This document shows positions 10,094 through 18,074 of a DNA stretch of 46,769 nt, piece by piece. Origin of the DNA: Clostridium prolinivorans (lineage in GTDB: Bacteria > Bacillota > Clostridia > Clostridiales > Clostridiaceae); contig NZ_RJWG01000014.1 of assembly GCF_004011155.1 (NCBI RefSeq), positions 1 through 46,769 on the forward strand, given 5' to 3'. The notes under the pieces were generated by a model, which had not been told where the DNA came from, searched no databases, and was given only the letters and a program-made list of their open reading frames with translations. Each line of letters opens with the position of its first letter. The stretch's first letter is position 1. A program made the position numbers and the translations under genes.

Positions 10094-10699
10094 TTAAAAT
10101 ATAAGTCTGGTCAATGTAACTGCGGCAATTATTGCAGTTATATCTGCTAAAATTGCTGCCCATAAAGTATGTCTTATTTTTTTGATTTTAACTGCTCCAA
10201 AATATACAGTTAGTGTATAAAAAATTGTCTCTGTAGTACCCATTATTATTGAAGAAAGCATACCTATAAAGCTATCAGGTCCATATTTTATTAATATATC
10301 AGAAAGAACTCCTAAAGCTCCACTTCCTGAAAGAGGCTTTATAAATATTAAAGGAAGAATCTCTGGAGGAAGTCCTATAATGCTTACCAATGGTTTTACT
10401 AAAAAAATAAAATAATCTAATGCCTTAGATTCTCTAAAAACAGCAATAGCAACTAACATAGCTAAAAGATATGGAAATATTCTAATACATATTAATATTC
10501 CATCTTTTGCTCCTTCTACAAAACATTCATAAACTTTAACCCCTTTAATCATTCCATAAACTATAATAATTAATATAATTATAGCTATTATAGACTTTAT
10601 AGCATAATCAAAAGAAAAAATTTTTTCAAAAGGTAGTTTCGTAAAAAGTAGTATTGATGACTTTAAAAAAAATTGTCCTAAATAATTAATAAATATCAT
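10094..10699 (-). CDS. spmB: Spore maturation protein B
   Basis: A 201-residue membrane protein with a nucleoside-recognition (Gate) domain, homologous to SpmB. SpmA and SpmB together are needed for full spore-core dehydration and heat resistance in Bacillus and Clostridium. Typical glycine-rich segments such as KPLSGSGALGVLSD and the GTTETIFYTL motif are present. It is about 20 residues longer at the N terminus than Bacillus SpmB (178 aa). The start has AAGGAG ten bases upstream. spmA lies directly upstream on the same strand, so the two probably form an operon. Confidence 0.9.
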   Translation of the reverse strand: MIFINYLGQFFLKSSILLFTKLPFEKIFSFDYAIKSIIAIIILIIIVYGMIKGVKVYECFVEGAKDGILICIRIFPYLLAMLVAIAVFRESKALDYFIFLVKPLVSIIGLPPEILPLIFIKPLSGSGALGVLSDILIKYGPDSFIGMLSSIIMGTTETIFYTLTVYFGAVKIKKIRHTLWAAILADITAIIAAVTLTRLIF

Positions 10700-10752
10700 A
10701 TTATAATTTCTCCTTGTTTATTTTTAATGCTTTGTTTATATACTACTTATTT

Positions 10753-11328
10753 TTAAAAATATCTTTGAAGTATTTTACAATATATTACGCCCATAACTGC
10801 GGCTATTATTGAAGCTATTAATGCTGGAATAATAACTCCACCTGGATTTTGAGAACCACTTGCAGCTCTTACAGATATAACAGTTGTTGGTACAAGCTGA
10901 ATACAAGCTGCATTTAATACTAAAAACAAAGACATATCATCACTAGCAACACCTTTATTATGATTTAATCTATCCATTTCTTCCATAGCTTTTATTCCAA
11001 AAGGAGTAGCGGCATTAGAAAGCCCCATCATATTTGCAGTCAAATTCATTATAATTGCACCCATAGCTTTTTCATCTTTGGCAGCATCTTTAAAAATTAA
11101 TTTTAATATAGGTTTTAAAAACTTAGCTAAATTTTCAGTTAATCCACTTTTTTCTGCAATTTTCATTACACCGCACCAAATACATAAAATTCCTGATAAT
11201 TTAATAATAAAATCTACTGTAGATGAAGCTGTGGATATAATTGAATTAGATATAATATCTCCTCTGCCTGTAATTAATCCAATAATTATTCCAATTGCTA
11301 AAATAAAAAACCAAATAATATTAATCAC
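10753..11328 (-). CDS. spmA: Spore maturation protein A
   Basis: A 191-residue membrane protein of the Gate-domain family, close in length to Bacillus SpmA (196). Motifs include MNLTANMMGLSNAATPFGIKA and the C-terminal VRAASGSQNPGGVIIPAL. It acts with SpmB in spore dehydration. Translation starts at GTG with GAAGGGAG upstream; the nearby ATG in another frame hits a stop after four codons. The gap to spmB is 53 bp with no terminator. Confidence 0.92.
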   Translation of the reverse strand: MINIIWFFILAIGIIIGLITGRGDIISNSIISTASSTVDFIIKLSGILCIWCGVMKIAEKSGLTENLAKFLKPILKLIFKDAAKDEKAMGAIIMNLTANMMGLSNAATPFGIKAMEEMDRLNHNKGVASDDMSLFLVLNAACIQLVPTTVISVRAASGSQNPGGVIIPALIASIIAAVMGVIYCKILQRYF

Positions 11329-11514
11329 ATTTCATAGCTCCCTTCAAAGACTAATATAATCTTAAATGTTTTATAAATTATAGTTTATTTTTTTAATACT
11401 GTTATTTATTTTATTCTCTATTATTTATATGATAGTATTTCATTACTATTGCATTTAATTTTATATAGTGCTACCATTTATATATAAATTTAAGAATTAA
11501 ATAGGAGGCAAAAT

Positions 11515-11757
11515 ATGACCTTAAGAGATATAATGAAATATATCGAAAGCGAATATAAAGTTATAAACCATACTCCTTGTGAAATATGTGGCGGTGATTA
11601 TTTAACTGAAGATATACAAATTGCACTTATTGATGATATTCCTTATGATTTATGTGCATGTGTTTGTTCACATTGTGGACATGAAAAAATATTTGAATTT
11701 TCAGCGCCTTTTATAAATGAAAATGGAATGAAAAAAATAAGAAATAATTTAAACTAA
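11515..11757 (+). CDS. Small zinc-ribbon-like protein
   Basis: An 80-residue protein with an N-terminal helix and two cysteine clusters, CEIC (residues 22-25) and CACVCSHC, spaced like a zinc ribbon. It is preceded by a strong GGAGG. The next gene begins 12 bp later, so the two are co-transcribed. I do not recognise a named family. It may be a metal-binding or nucleic-acid-binding adaptor, but nothing in the sequence proves that. Confidence 0.75.
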   Translation: MTLRDIMKYIESEYKVINHTPCEICGGDYLTEDIQIALIDDIPYDLCACVCSHCGHEKIFEFSAPFINENGMKKIRNNLN

Positions 11758-11769
11758 AGGAGAGTGCAA

Positions 11770-11955
11770 ATGAAAGAAGATAGTTTAAAGATAGTTCAAA
11801 AAGATATTGATGAGGCTTTAGAAATGGTTGAATCTATGGAAAAAAATTTAAGTCAGCAAAGTTTTTCTAAGGAAACGGTAAAAGAAAAATTTGTTTTTTT
11901 ATCTCAAAAACTTCAAGAACTTGAATCCATATTAAAATCTGAAGGTATACTTTAG
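11770..11955 (+). CDS. Small helical protein of unknown function
   Basis: A 61-residue, acidic, probably all-helical protein with heptad-like Leu/Ile/Val spacing (KIVQKDIDEALEMVESMEK...LSQKLQELESIL). A GTG two codons upstream is in frame, but AAAGGAG abuts it, so the ATG at 11770 is the better start. It follows the zinc-ribbon gene by 12 bp. No family recognised; it could be a small coiled-coil partner of the upstream protein. Confidence 0.65.
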   Translation: MKEDSLKIVQKDIDEALEMVESMEKNLSQQSFSKETVKEKFVFLSQKLQELESILKSEGIL

Positions 11956-12075
11956 TGGAGATACTTTTAAAAAATACAAAATAGATTCTAGATTTTACTC
12001 AACGTTTATTGTTCATATTTATTTACGCTAAAAAATCTCCATATTCATTTTTGATTTATAATTTATAATTTAATA

Positions 12076-12121
12076 AAATAAATCCAGTAGTAAATAGCAA
12101 AGCCTTCTACTGGATTTATTT
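12076..12121 (+). terminator. Long-loop terminator after the small-protein pair
   Basis: Fifteen-base arms AAATAAATCCAGTAG and CTACTGGATTTATTT surround a 16-base loop and are followed by T's. It lies 120 bp after the helical small protein. The gap from 11956 to 12253 also holds a second, weaker hairpin at 12178-12203. Confidence 0.7.
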
Positions 12122-12177
12122 TTAATATTTTAATAGTTAACTCAACATGACACTTATCATAAAAAGTCTTGTCTTCA

Positions 12178-12203
12178 TCGGAATGAAACTTTTCCACTCC
12201 GAT
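12178..12203 (-). terminator. Possible terminator downstream of reverse rubrerythrin
   Basis: ATCGGA and TCCGAT form the ends of a short hairpin 50 bp beyond the rubrerythrin stop. On the minus strand the T-run comes about 11 bases later, so it is a weak terminator candidate. A second fold (TTCAT/ATGAA) overlaps it. Confidence 0.35.
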
Positions 12204-12253
12204 TTAAAATATTTTATTCAAAGTATCTAAAACACTATATTTTTAATGATTTT

Positions 12254-12799
12254 TTATTTTTGGAAATATCTATTAAGAAGTCCCTGAAATGCCTTGCCAT
12301 GTCTTGCTTCGTCTTTAGCCATTTCATGTACTGTGTCATGAATTGCATCATAGCCTAGTTGTTTTGCAAGTGTAGCTAGTTCTTTTTTACCTGCTGTAGC
12401 TCCATTTTCAGCAGCAACTCTCATTTCAAGATTTTTCTTAGTAGAATTTGTTACAACTTCTCCAAGAAGTTCACAGAATTTAGCAGCATGTTCAGCTTCT
12501 TCATAAGCTGCTTTTTCATAATATAATCCTACTTCTGGATATCCTTCTCTAAATGCTTGTCTAGCCATTGCTAAATATAGACCAACTTCAAAGCACTCTC
12601 CATTAAGATTTTCTTTTAAGCCTGCTATTACTCTTTCATCAAGTCCTTGAGCTACACCAATTCTGTGTTCATCTGCCCAAACTAATTCTTCAGATTGTTC
12701 TTCAAATTTTTCTGCTGGAGCACCACAAACTGGACATTTTTCTGGTGCAGTTTCTCCTTCATAAATAAATCCACATACTTTACAAACAAATTTTTTCAT
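12254..12799 (-). CDS. Reverse rubrerythrin (oxidative-stress peroxidase/oxidase)
   Basis: A 181-residue protein with rubredoxin first and the ferritin-like di-iron domain second, the order that defines reverse rubrerythrins. In clostridia these reduce H2O2 and O2 to water with electrons from NADH via rubredoxin partners. The rubredoxin iron site is C6, C9, C22, C25. Di-iron ligands lie in the helices with [16 protein letters not shown] and [14 protein letters not shown] two codons upstream is rejected because GGAGG lies 9 bases before the ATG at 12799. A promoter with paired palindromes sits upstream. Confidence 0.93.
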   Translation of the reverse strand: MKKFVCKVCGFIYEGETAPEKCPVCGAPAEKFEEQSEELVWADEHRIGVAQGLDERVIAGLKENLNGECFEVGLYLAMARQAFREGYPEVGLYYEKAAYEEAEHAAKFCELLGEVVTNSTKKNLEMRVAAENGATAGKKELATLAKQLGYDAIHDTVHEMAKDEARHGKAFQGLLNRYFQK

Positions 12800-12852
12800 A
12801 ATCAATTCCCTCCATATAACATGATATATTTTATTTAATTATTTTTATTTTG

Positions 12853-12922
12853 AATAATTATTGTTTATTAATAATTATTTTCCTTACATAGAATATAATA
12901 TCACTTTTTTAATTTTTGTCAA
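12853..12922 (-). promoter_or_regulatory. Promoter of reverse rubrerythrin with paired palindromes
   Basis: On the minus strand there is TTGACA (12917-12922), a 16-bp spacer and TATTAT (12895-12900). Just downstream of the expected start lie two copies of the perfect palindrome AATAATTATT (12853-12862 and 12870-12879), 7 bp apart. That is the position of a repressor block. PerR or another Fur-family protein would be a sensible candidate for an oxidative-stress gene, but the match to a PerR box is only partial. The paired palindrome is seen directly; the regulator is inference. Confidence 0.5.
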
Positions 12923-13014
12923 TAGAAAAAATTAAAAAAATTTGCCTTTTTACGATTGATTTATAATAATGCCATAATATATAACAATTTTTCCTGATAA
13001 ATGTACAAAAATAA

Positions 13015-13047
13015 TAAAAAAGCTGCCAAATTGGCAGCTTTTTTATT
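13015..13047 (-). terminator. Rho-independent terminator after glutaredoxin gene
   Basis: AGCTGCC/GGCAGCT with a 5-base loop is flanked by A6 and T6. On the minus strand it follows the glutaredoxin stop codon by about 20 bp. Confidence 0.9.
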
Positions 13048-13064
13048 TTAATGTACTGTATTAC

Positions 13065-13292
13065 TTAAAGACCTAGTAGTGAATCTATTTTCTCTTTATC
13101 AAATCCAAGTATTGTTTCATCATCAATTTTTATAACGGGTACACTCATAAAACCCATATCCATAAGTTCTCTTCTATATGAAGCGTCTTTTATATTCCTT
13201 TCTTCAAAAGCTATTCCTTTTGATTTTAAATATTCTTTTGCTTGTGTACAATATGTGCATGTATCTGAAGTATAGATTGTAACATTTTTCAT
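13065..13292 (-). CDS. Glutaredoxin-like thiol-disulfide oxidoreductase
   Basis: A 75-residue thioredoxin-fold protein with the active-site motif C12-T-Y-C15 and the cis-proline loop SVPVIKID. The length and sequence fit the small glutaredoxins of clostridia (NrdH/YruB type) that take electrons from thioredoxin reductase or similar. A GGAGGG site precedes the ATG. It is monocistronic, ended by a hairpin, and its promoter overlaps a 7-1-7 palindrome. Confidence 0.88.
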   Translation of the reverse strand: MKNVTIYTSDTCTYCTQAKEYLKSKGIAFEERNIKDASYRRELMDMGFMSVPVIKIDDETILGFDKEKIDSLLGL

Positions 13293-13354
13293 TATTATCC
13301 CTCCAATTTATATTAAACAAAAAAAATTATTATATAATAATATATTAATCATTG

Positions 13355-13371
13355 GACAAATTATTTGTCAA
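13355..13371 (-). promoter_or_regulatory. Glutaredoxin promoter -35 overlapping a 7-1-7 palindrome
   Basis: On the minus strand TTGACA (13366-13371) is embedded in the perfect palindrome GACAAAT-T-ATTTGTC (13355-13369). The 7-1-7 geometry resembles Fur-family operators, though the bases do not match standard Fur, PerR or Zur boxes. A -10 is loosely placed (TTAATA at 17 bp). The rest of the 328-bp gap to the next gene (13293-13620) is A/T-rich and shows nothing else I can support. Confidence 0.45.
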
Positions 13372-13620
13372 CATATTTTTATATTTGATTAAATGAAAAT
13401 ATTTTATACAATATAAATATACAACTTCAAAAATTAATATATTTTTTAGAAAATAAAAATCGTCTTTTTACTAAAAATAATATATTTTCTTATTATATGT
13501 GCAACAAGCAGTTATGTTAATGATATACTGACTTATATTATTGTTTTAACAAATTATATTTATGTTTCATATTTGATGTATATAATAATAGTAAAATATT
13601 TTACAGTAAAGGAGATTATA

Positions 13621-14430
13621 ATGAAAAAAAATAATAAAATCTATAAAGATAAAAATATTATTTCAAATAAAAATATAATTACACATAAAGAACAAAATTC
13701 TGAAATTAGAATAAATAAATTTATAAGTGAAAAAGGAATATGCTCAAGAAGAGAAGCTGATAAACTTATTGAAGAAGGAAGAGTTACTATAAATGGTATT
13801 AAAGCTGAAACAGGAAGTAAAGTAAAAAAAGGTGATATAGTTAAATTAGACGGAAAACCTCTAAAAAATAAAGAAAATCTTGTATATATAGCTCTTAATA
13901 AACCTGTAGGAATAGTATCTACCACTGAAAAAAAAGTAAAGAACAATATAATTGATTTTGTAAATTATCCAAAAAGAATATTTCCAATAGGCAGATTAGA
14001 TAAAGATTCTCAAGGGCTTATTCTTTTAACCAATGATGGAGATATAGTAAATAAAATTTTAAGAGCTGGAAATAACCATGATAAAGAATATATAGTAACT
14101 GTTGATAAACCTATAACACCTGAATTTATAAAAGGAATGTCTATGGGAGTTAAAATTTTAGGTACTATTACTAAGCCATGTATTGTAAAAAAAGAAAGTA
14201 AATATGTATTTAGAATAATTCTTACTCAAGGATTAAACAGGCAAATTAGAAGAATGTGCGAAGTTTTTGGGTATAAAGTATTAAAATTAAACAGAATAAG
14301 AATTATGAATATAAATCTTAAAGATCTTCCTATAGGTAAATGGAGATATCTTACAGGAGAAGAACTTATAACTTTAAATAAGCTTATACATAACTCTATA
14401 AAAACCGAAGAAGCTTCAAGGATAAAATAA
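13621..14430 (+). CDS. rluF: RluF-type 23S rRNA pseudouridine synthase
   Basis: A 269-residue RsuA/RluB/RluE/RluF-family enzyme that converts uridine to pseudouridine in 23S rRNA. An S4 RNA-binding domain covers roughly residues 29-75. The catalytic motif GRLDKDS has Asp at 127. The segment [23 protein letters not shown] closely follows the RluF subgroup (E. coli RluF modifies U2604). An upstream in-frame ATG would add 16 residues, but AAAGGAG sits just before the ATG at 13621, which is chosen. The N terminus has a Lys/Asn-rich tail. Confidence 0.9.
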   Translation: MKKNNKIYKDKNIISNKNIITHKEQNSEIRINKFISEKGICSRREADKLIEEGRVTINGIKAETGSKVKKGDIVKLDGKPLKNKENLVYIALNKPVGIVSTTEKKVKNNIIDFVNYPKRIFPIGRLDKDSQGLILLTNDGDIVNKILRAGNNHDKEYIVTVDKPITPEFIKGMSMGVKILGTITKPCIVKKESKYVFRIILTQGLNRQIRRMCEVFGYKVLKLNRIRIMNINLKDLPIGKWRYLTGEELITLNKLIHNSIKTEEASRIK

Positions 14431-14438
14431 TATTAACA

Positions 14439-14483
14439 TTGTCCACAGCACTGTGGATAATGTGTTTATACTTTTGTGGATTA
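14439..14483. other. Cluster of three DnaA-box-like 9-mers
   Basis: TTGTCCACA at 14439-14447 on the plus strand, TTATCCACA (perfect box) at 14452-14460 on the minus strand, and TAATCCACA at 14475-14483 on the minus strand. The first and third each differ from the consensus at one base. The first two face each other and form the palindrome TCCACAGCACTGTGGA. There is no T-run directly after it, so a terminator is less likely. See findings. Confidence 0.5.
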
Positions 14484-14588
14484 TTTTATTTTAAATATAG
14501 CCATTAAATTATTAGAATTTTCTTAACTTTCTTTTAAATATATGTTATTATATATTTAAGGATAATTTAAATTGGGAGGCAAAGCATC

Positions 14589-14786
14589 ATGAGTGATAAC
14601 GTTATCTGGGTGGATTTTAAAAATAAAAACAAATTTAAAAACAATAATAAAAATAAATTTAAAGAATTTTTTATGAAAATTTTTAATAAATTAAAGAATA
14701 TTTTTTACTTTTTCTCAAAAACTCATAATTCTAATAATCATAATAATCGTAAATCTACATCCCCTTATCATAAATCTATATTATAA
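14589..14786 (+). CDS. Small basic Lys/Asn-rich protein of unknown function
   Basis: A 65-residue protein beginning MSDNVIWVDF, with a short hydrophobic patch (NIFYFF) and many Lys, Asn and His residues. The GGGAGGC ribosome-binding site at good spacing suggests it is really translated. No family recognised. The low-complexity, lysine-rich body could bind nucleic acid or membrane, but this is only a guess from composition. Confidence 0.5.
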   Translation: MSDNVIWVDFKNKNKFKNNNKNKFKEFFMKIFNKLKNIFYFFSKTHNSNNHNNRKSTSPYHKSIL

Positions 14787-14948
14787 CTCTATTATTTTTG
14801 TAATTAATTTTTAAATATTAAAATCTATAATTTATAATTTTAAACCAAATAAAATTTTTATAAAAACTATTAAGTTTTATAGTATTTAGGATGTGAATAT
14901 TTACAAAGCAATTTGTAGTCTATTTTTTTCAAATTATAAATATATAAA

Positions 14949-15073
14949 ATGATTATCTTACAAAAACTCTTTTCCCTTAGAATTGACCACTATATTTTTA
15001 AGTAAATTGATAATAAACATACTACTCATTGTATAATGGAAATTAATTTACAGTTTATTGCAAGATTAATCAT
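14949..15073 (-). repeat. MITE-like dispersed repeat, copy A
   Basis: This 125-bp stretch is about 85% identical by hand alignment to the reverse complement of 35321-35444. Both copies begin ATGATTA and end TAATCAT, a 7-bp terminal inverted repeat. Conserved internal blocks include GCAATAAA, AATTTCCATTA, ACAATG, GTAGTAT, TCAATTCTAAG and AGTTTTTGT. It lies between convergent genes. No ORF, and no clear target-site duplication. With the terminator at 15087-15140 it fills most of the gap 14787-15148. Confidence 0.8.
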
Positions 15074-15086
15074 AATATTGCAAAAT

Positions 15087-15140
15087 AAAAGGCTCTTAAT
15101 TTTTAAGAAGCTTTAAAATCTATAAAGTTAAGAGCCTTTT
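15087..15140 (-). terminator. Terminator of the histidine kinase gene
   Basis: Thirteen-base arms AAAAGGCTCTTAA and TTAAGAGCCTTTT face each other across a loop of about 28 bases. On the minus strand the hairpin ends in T's just after the kinase stop codon. Confidence 0.75.
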
Positions 15141-15148
15141 ATCATTAT

Positions 15149-17221
15149 CTAATAATATATATCAGAAAATTCAATATGAATTCTCTCTACTTTTTCTTGG
15201 GCATTATCAATAGTTACTGCAATTTCATTTTCACTTGTTAATTTTACTGGAAGTTTAATAGTAAACTCACTTCCTACATTAACTTTGCTTTTTAAAGATA
15301 TGCTTCCTCCATGAAGTTCAATCAATGATTTTACAAGATTAAGTCCTATACCGCTTCCTATAATATTTTTTGTAAAACTTGTATCTACTTGTTTAAATCT
15401 ATCAAACACAACTTCAATTTTATCTTCTGGTATACCTATTCCTGAATCTTTAACTTTTATTACAATCCAATCCCCTTTATCATAAATATTAACCCAAATT
15501 TTGCCCCCTTTATTAGTAAATTTAATAGCATTAGATAATAAGTTTAATATTATTCTTTCAATTACATATACATCACAAGCCATGTATTTTTCTTCAACTT
15601 CAGTATCAAATTCAATATTTATACCTTTACTTTCAATATATTGCACAACAGAGAATGTAATGTCTTCAACGACACTTACTATATTATAGTTTTGCAGATT
15701 TAACTTTAAAAAACCAGAATCAATTTTGCTTAAATCAATAAGATTGTTTACAAGTTTAAGCATTCTATAAGAATTTTGTTTCATACTTTTTATATATTTT
15801 TTTATATTTTGCTTATTTTCATATATGTTATCATTTATAATATAATATTCTATAAGCTGTAATGCTCCAAATATAACGTTAAGAGGTGTTCTAAGTTCAT
15901 GAGATATGTTTGCCATAAATTCATTTTTTACTCTATCACATTCTTTAGCTTCTTCTAATGCTTTTCCTTTCTTTTGTGCATCTTTTCTTTCTCTTATATC
16001 TCCAGCAACTACTAAAACTCCTTTTTTATCTTTTAAAACATAAGGAGAAGATTTAGTTTCTACATCTATAATTTCTCCATCTTTAGCAATTAATTTTATT
16101 TCTATCAAATCTGTAGTTATTCCTTCTTTATATACTTTATTCATTCTATCTATAATTATTTTATGATAATCTTCATGAACATAATTCATTACTTCTTTAC
16201 CTAATATATCACTATAATTTTCATATTTTAAAAGATTTAAAGCAGCATTATTTACAAACACAAATTTGCCATCGCATTGAGCAAACATTGCATATGGCAA
16301 AAAGTCTAAAAGAGCTTGATAATTTTTTTTACTTTGATTTAATTTTTTGTTTATGTCTTCTAGTTCTTTTGTCCTATTTTCTAAATCACCATAAGCTTTT
16401 CTAAGTTCATAAAAAATCATATCATATGGTTTTTGAAGCGTAGTATTAACTATAAATTTATATAGAAAATAAAAAGATATTAATTTAAATATATGCCCTA
16501 ATATACTAATAATACTTGTATAATTTATATAAACAGCAAAACATAATTCTGAAGCAGCCATAAAAGCTGTAGATAATATTAAAAATTTAGATATGCTTTC
16601 ATAAGTTTTATTTTTATTATTAAATAAAATCACTGTTATTATAAAAAATATAACAAACATTATATACTCGCTTATTCTTTTAAATAATGTTAATCCTATT
16701 TTGGGATCATAACAAACTGGAAAATAATGAAATTTAAAAATTAAAAAGAAAAATATTAGTGCTGATGCATAGAAAAAAATTATAACATTTGACGCATTTG
16801 AAATTTTTTCCTTTTTAGTGCTCAATATACAAAACAAGATAAAAACAGCAGTTTGTATATATCTTCCGACTAAATAAAATTGAATTGATACATTATATTT
16901 TTCTGTATTAAATACTCCTCCATTATAAGATGTTAAAACATGCAAAAAATCAAAAGAACTTATGATTAAAAAACACATGCCTAAAAACATAAAATTTGAA
17001 TTTTTAGAAACACCATAAGTGTTTTTTGCTATTATAAATACACTAAATCCTGTTATAATACTTAATAACTCAACTAAATTATGAAAAATAAAATAGTCTT
17101 TAATATTTACATGATACAAAATTAACATTATAATTATGCCTATTGTTAATTTTTCCATAATTTTTAATTTATATTTTTTGCTATTTAATTTTTCTGCATA
17201 ATAATTAAGTTCTCTAACCAT
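15149..17221 (-). CDS. Orphan MASE3-PAS sensor histidine kinase
   Basis: A 690-residue membrane sensor kinase. The first 260 or so residues hold about seven hydrophobic segments in the MASE3 pattern (FLHVLTSYNGGVFNTEKY; QFYLVGRYIQ). A short coiled coil and a PAS domain (about 295-410) follow. The HisKA box NISHELRTPLN has the phospho-accepting His near residue 440. The HATPase domain has the N box (LLSNAIKF) and the G boxes DSGIGIP and GSGIGLNLV. No response regulator gene is adjacent, so it is an orphan. Orphan kinases in clostridia can phosphorylate Spo0A, but nothing here shows that. AGAGGAG precedes the start. Confidence 0.9.
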   Translation of the reverse strand: MVRELNYYAEKLNSKKYKLKIMEKLTIGIIIMLILYHVNIKDYFIFHNLVELLSIITGFSVFIIAKNTYGVSKNSNFMFLGMCFLIISSFDFLHVLTSYNGGVFNTEKYNVSIQFYLVGRYIQTAVFILFCILSTKKEKISNASNVIIFFYASALIFFFLIFKFHYFPVCYDPKIGLTLFKRISEYIMFVIFFIITVILFNNKNKTYESISKFLILSTAFMAASELCFAVYINYTSIISILGHIFKLISFYFLYKFIVNTTLQKPYDMIFYELRKAYGDLENRTKELEDINKKLNQSKKNYQALLDFLPYAMFAQCDGKFVFVNNAALNLLKYENYSDILGKEVMNYVHEDYHKIIIDRMNKVYKEGITTDLIEIKLIAKDGEIIDVETKSSPYVLKDKKGVLVVAGDIRERKDAQKKGKALEEAKECDRVKNEFMANISHELRTPLNVIFGALQLIEYYIINDNIYENKQNIKKYIKSMKQNSYRMLKLVNNLIDLSKIDSGFLKLNLQNYNIVSVVEDITFSVVQYIESKGINIEFDTEVEEKYMACDVYVIERIILNLLSNAIKFTNKGGKIWVNIYDKGDWIVIKVKDSGIGIPEDKIEVVFDRFKQVDTSFTKNIIGSGIGLNLVKSLIELHGGSISLKSKVNVGSEFTIKLPVKLTSENEIAVTIDNAQEKVERIHIEFSDIYY

Positions 17222-17462
17222 AACTTATTCTCCTCTTTAGTAAATAATAAAATAATAATACTTATTTAGCATTATTATTTATCTATATTCTACATATTAA
17301 CTATATTTCCTCCATAAAAATTTATTTTATGATTTATTATATTCAAATACTAAAATATGTAATGTATTATATTGTCTTTTTATGTTAAAATAATTTTGAT
17401 AATTATTATGAATTTTTTATATGTATAAATAAAAAATATATTTTAATTTAAAGGAGATATAT

Positions 17463-17933
17463 ATGAGAATTGGAATAGGTTATGATGTACATAAATTAAA
17501 AGAAGGGAGAAAACTTATATTAGGAGGCGTAGAAATACCTTATGAAAAAGGTCTTTTAGGGCACTCAGATGCAGATGTGCTTTTGCACGCTATAATGGAT
17601 AGCCTTTTAGGAGCTGCTGCTCTTGGAGATATAGGAAAACATTTCCCAGATACAGATGATAAATACAAAGGAATATCAAGCCTTATTCTCTTAAAAGAAG
17701 TTGGAAAACTTATAAAAAATGAAGGTTATTATATAGAAAATATAGATTCAACTATTATAGCTCAAAAGCCTAAAATGGCAAAGTATATTCCTAATATGAT
17801 AAAAAATATATCAGAAGCTTTAGATTTAAGTTACAATAAAGTTAATGTAAAAGCTACTACAGAAGAAGGATTGGGTTTTACTGGAAAATGTGAAGGAATA
17901 TCAGCACAAAGTATATGTTTATTAAACAAATAG
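17463..17933 (+). CDS. ispF: 2-C-methyl-D-erythritol 2,4-cyclodiphosphate synthase
   Basis: A 156-residue enzyme of the MEP isoprenoid pathway that cyclises CDP-methylerythritol 2-phosphate to the cyclodiphosphate and releases CMP. Metal ligands are visible as D8-x-H10 (GYDVHKL) and the His of [11 protein letters not shown]. The [10 protein letters not shown] motif near the C terminus is characteristic. Length is normal. AAAGGAG precedes the ATG. ispD is not adjacent in this window. Confidence 0.96.
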   Translation: MRIGIGYDVHKLKEGRKLILGGVEIPYEKGLLGHSDADVLLHAIMDSLLGAAALGDIGKHFPDTDDKYKGISSLILLKEVGKLIKNEGYYIENIDSTIIAQKPKMAKYIPNMIKNISEALDLSYNKVNVKATTEEGLGFTGKCEGISAQSICLLNK

Positions 17934-18074
17934 ATATCCAACATAAAAATAAATAACTTTGAAATCTTTTATATCTATAAATAATAATTGTGTTTTCATA
18001 AATAGAGTATAAATAGGAAATACTAGGGAAAAATAATATTATAATGCTTAATTTTAATGAATGGAGGTATATTT

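Noticed and set aside
12957-12990. PerR box upstream of the rubrerythrin promoter
   Set aside because: TTATAATAATGCCATAA only half matches the TTATAAT-N-ATTATAA consensus and lies upstream of the -35. The palindrome pair after the -10 is the better candidate.
14439-14483. DnaA-box cluster as the chromosomal replication origin
   Set aside because: There is no dnaA, dnaN, recF or gyrB nearby and no adjacent AT-rich 13-mer array that stands out from the overall AT-rich background. I kept it only as a possible accessory DnaA site.
15149-17221. Two-component pair with a hidden response regulator
   Set aside because: I looked at both flanks: ispF follows divergently and a small basic protein lies convergent on the other side. 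No receiver domain is present, also not within the kinase C terminus.
18057-18074. ATG at 18057 as start of the Q/N-rich protein
   Set aside because: The TGGAGG ribosome-binding site falls between it and the ATG at 18075.
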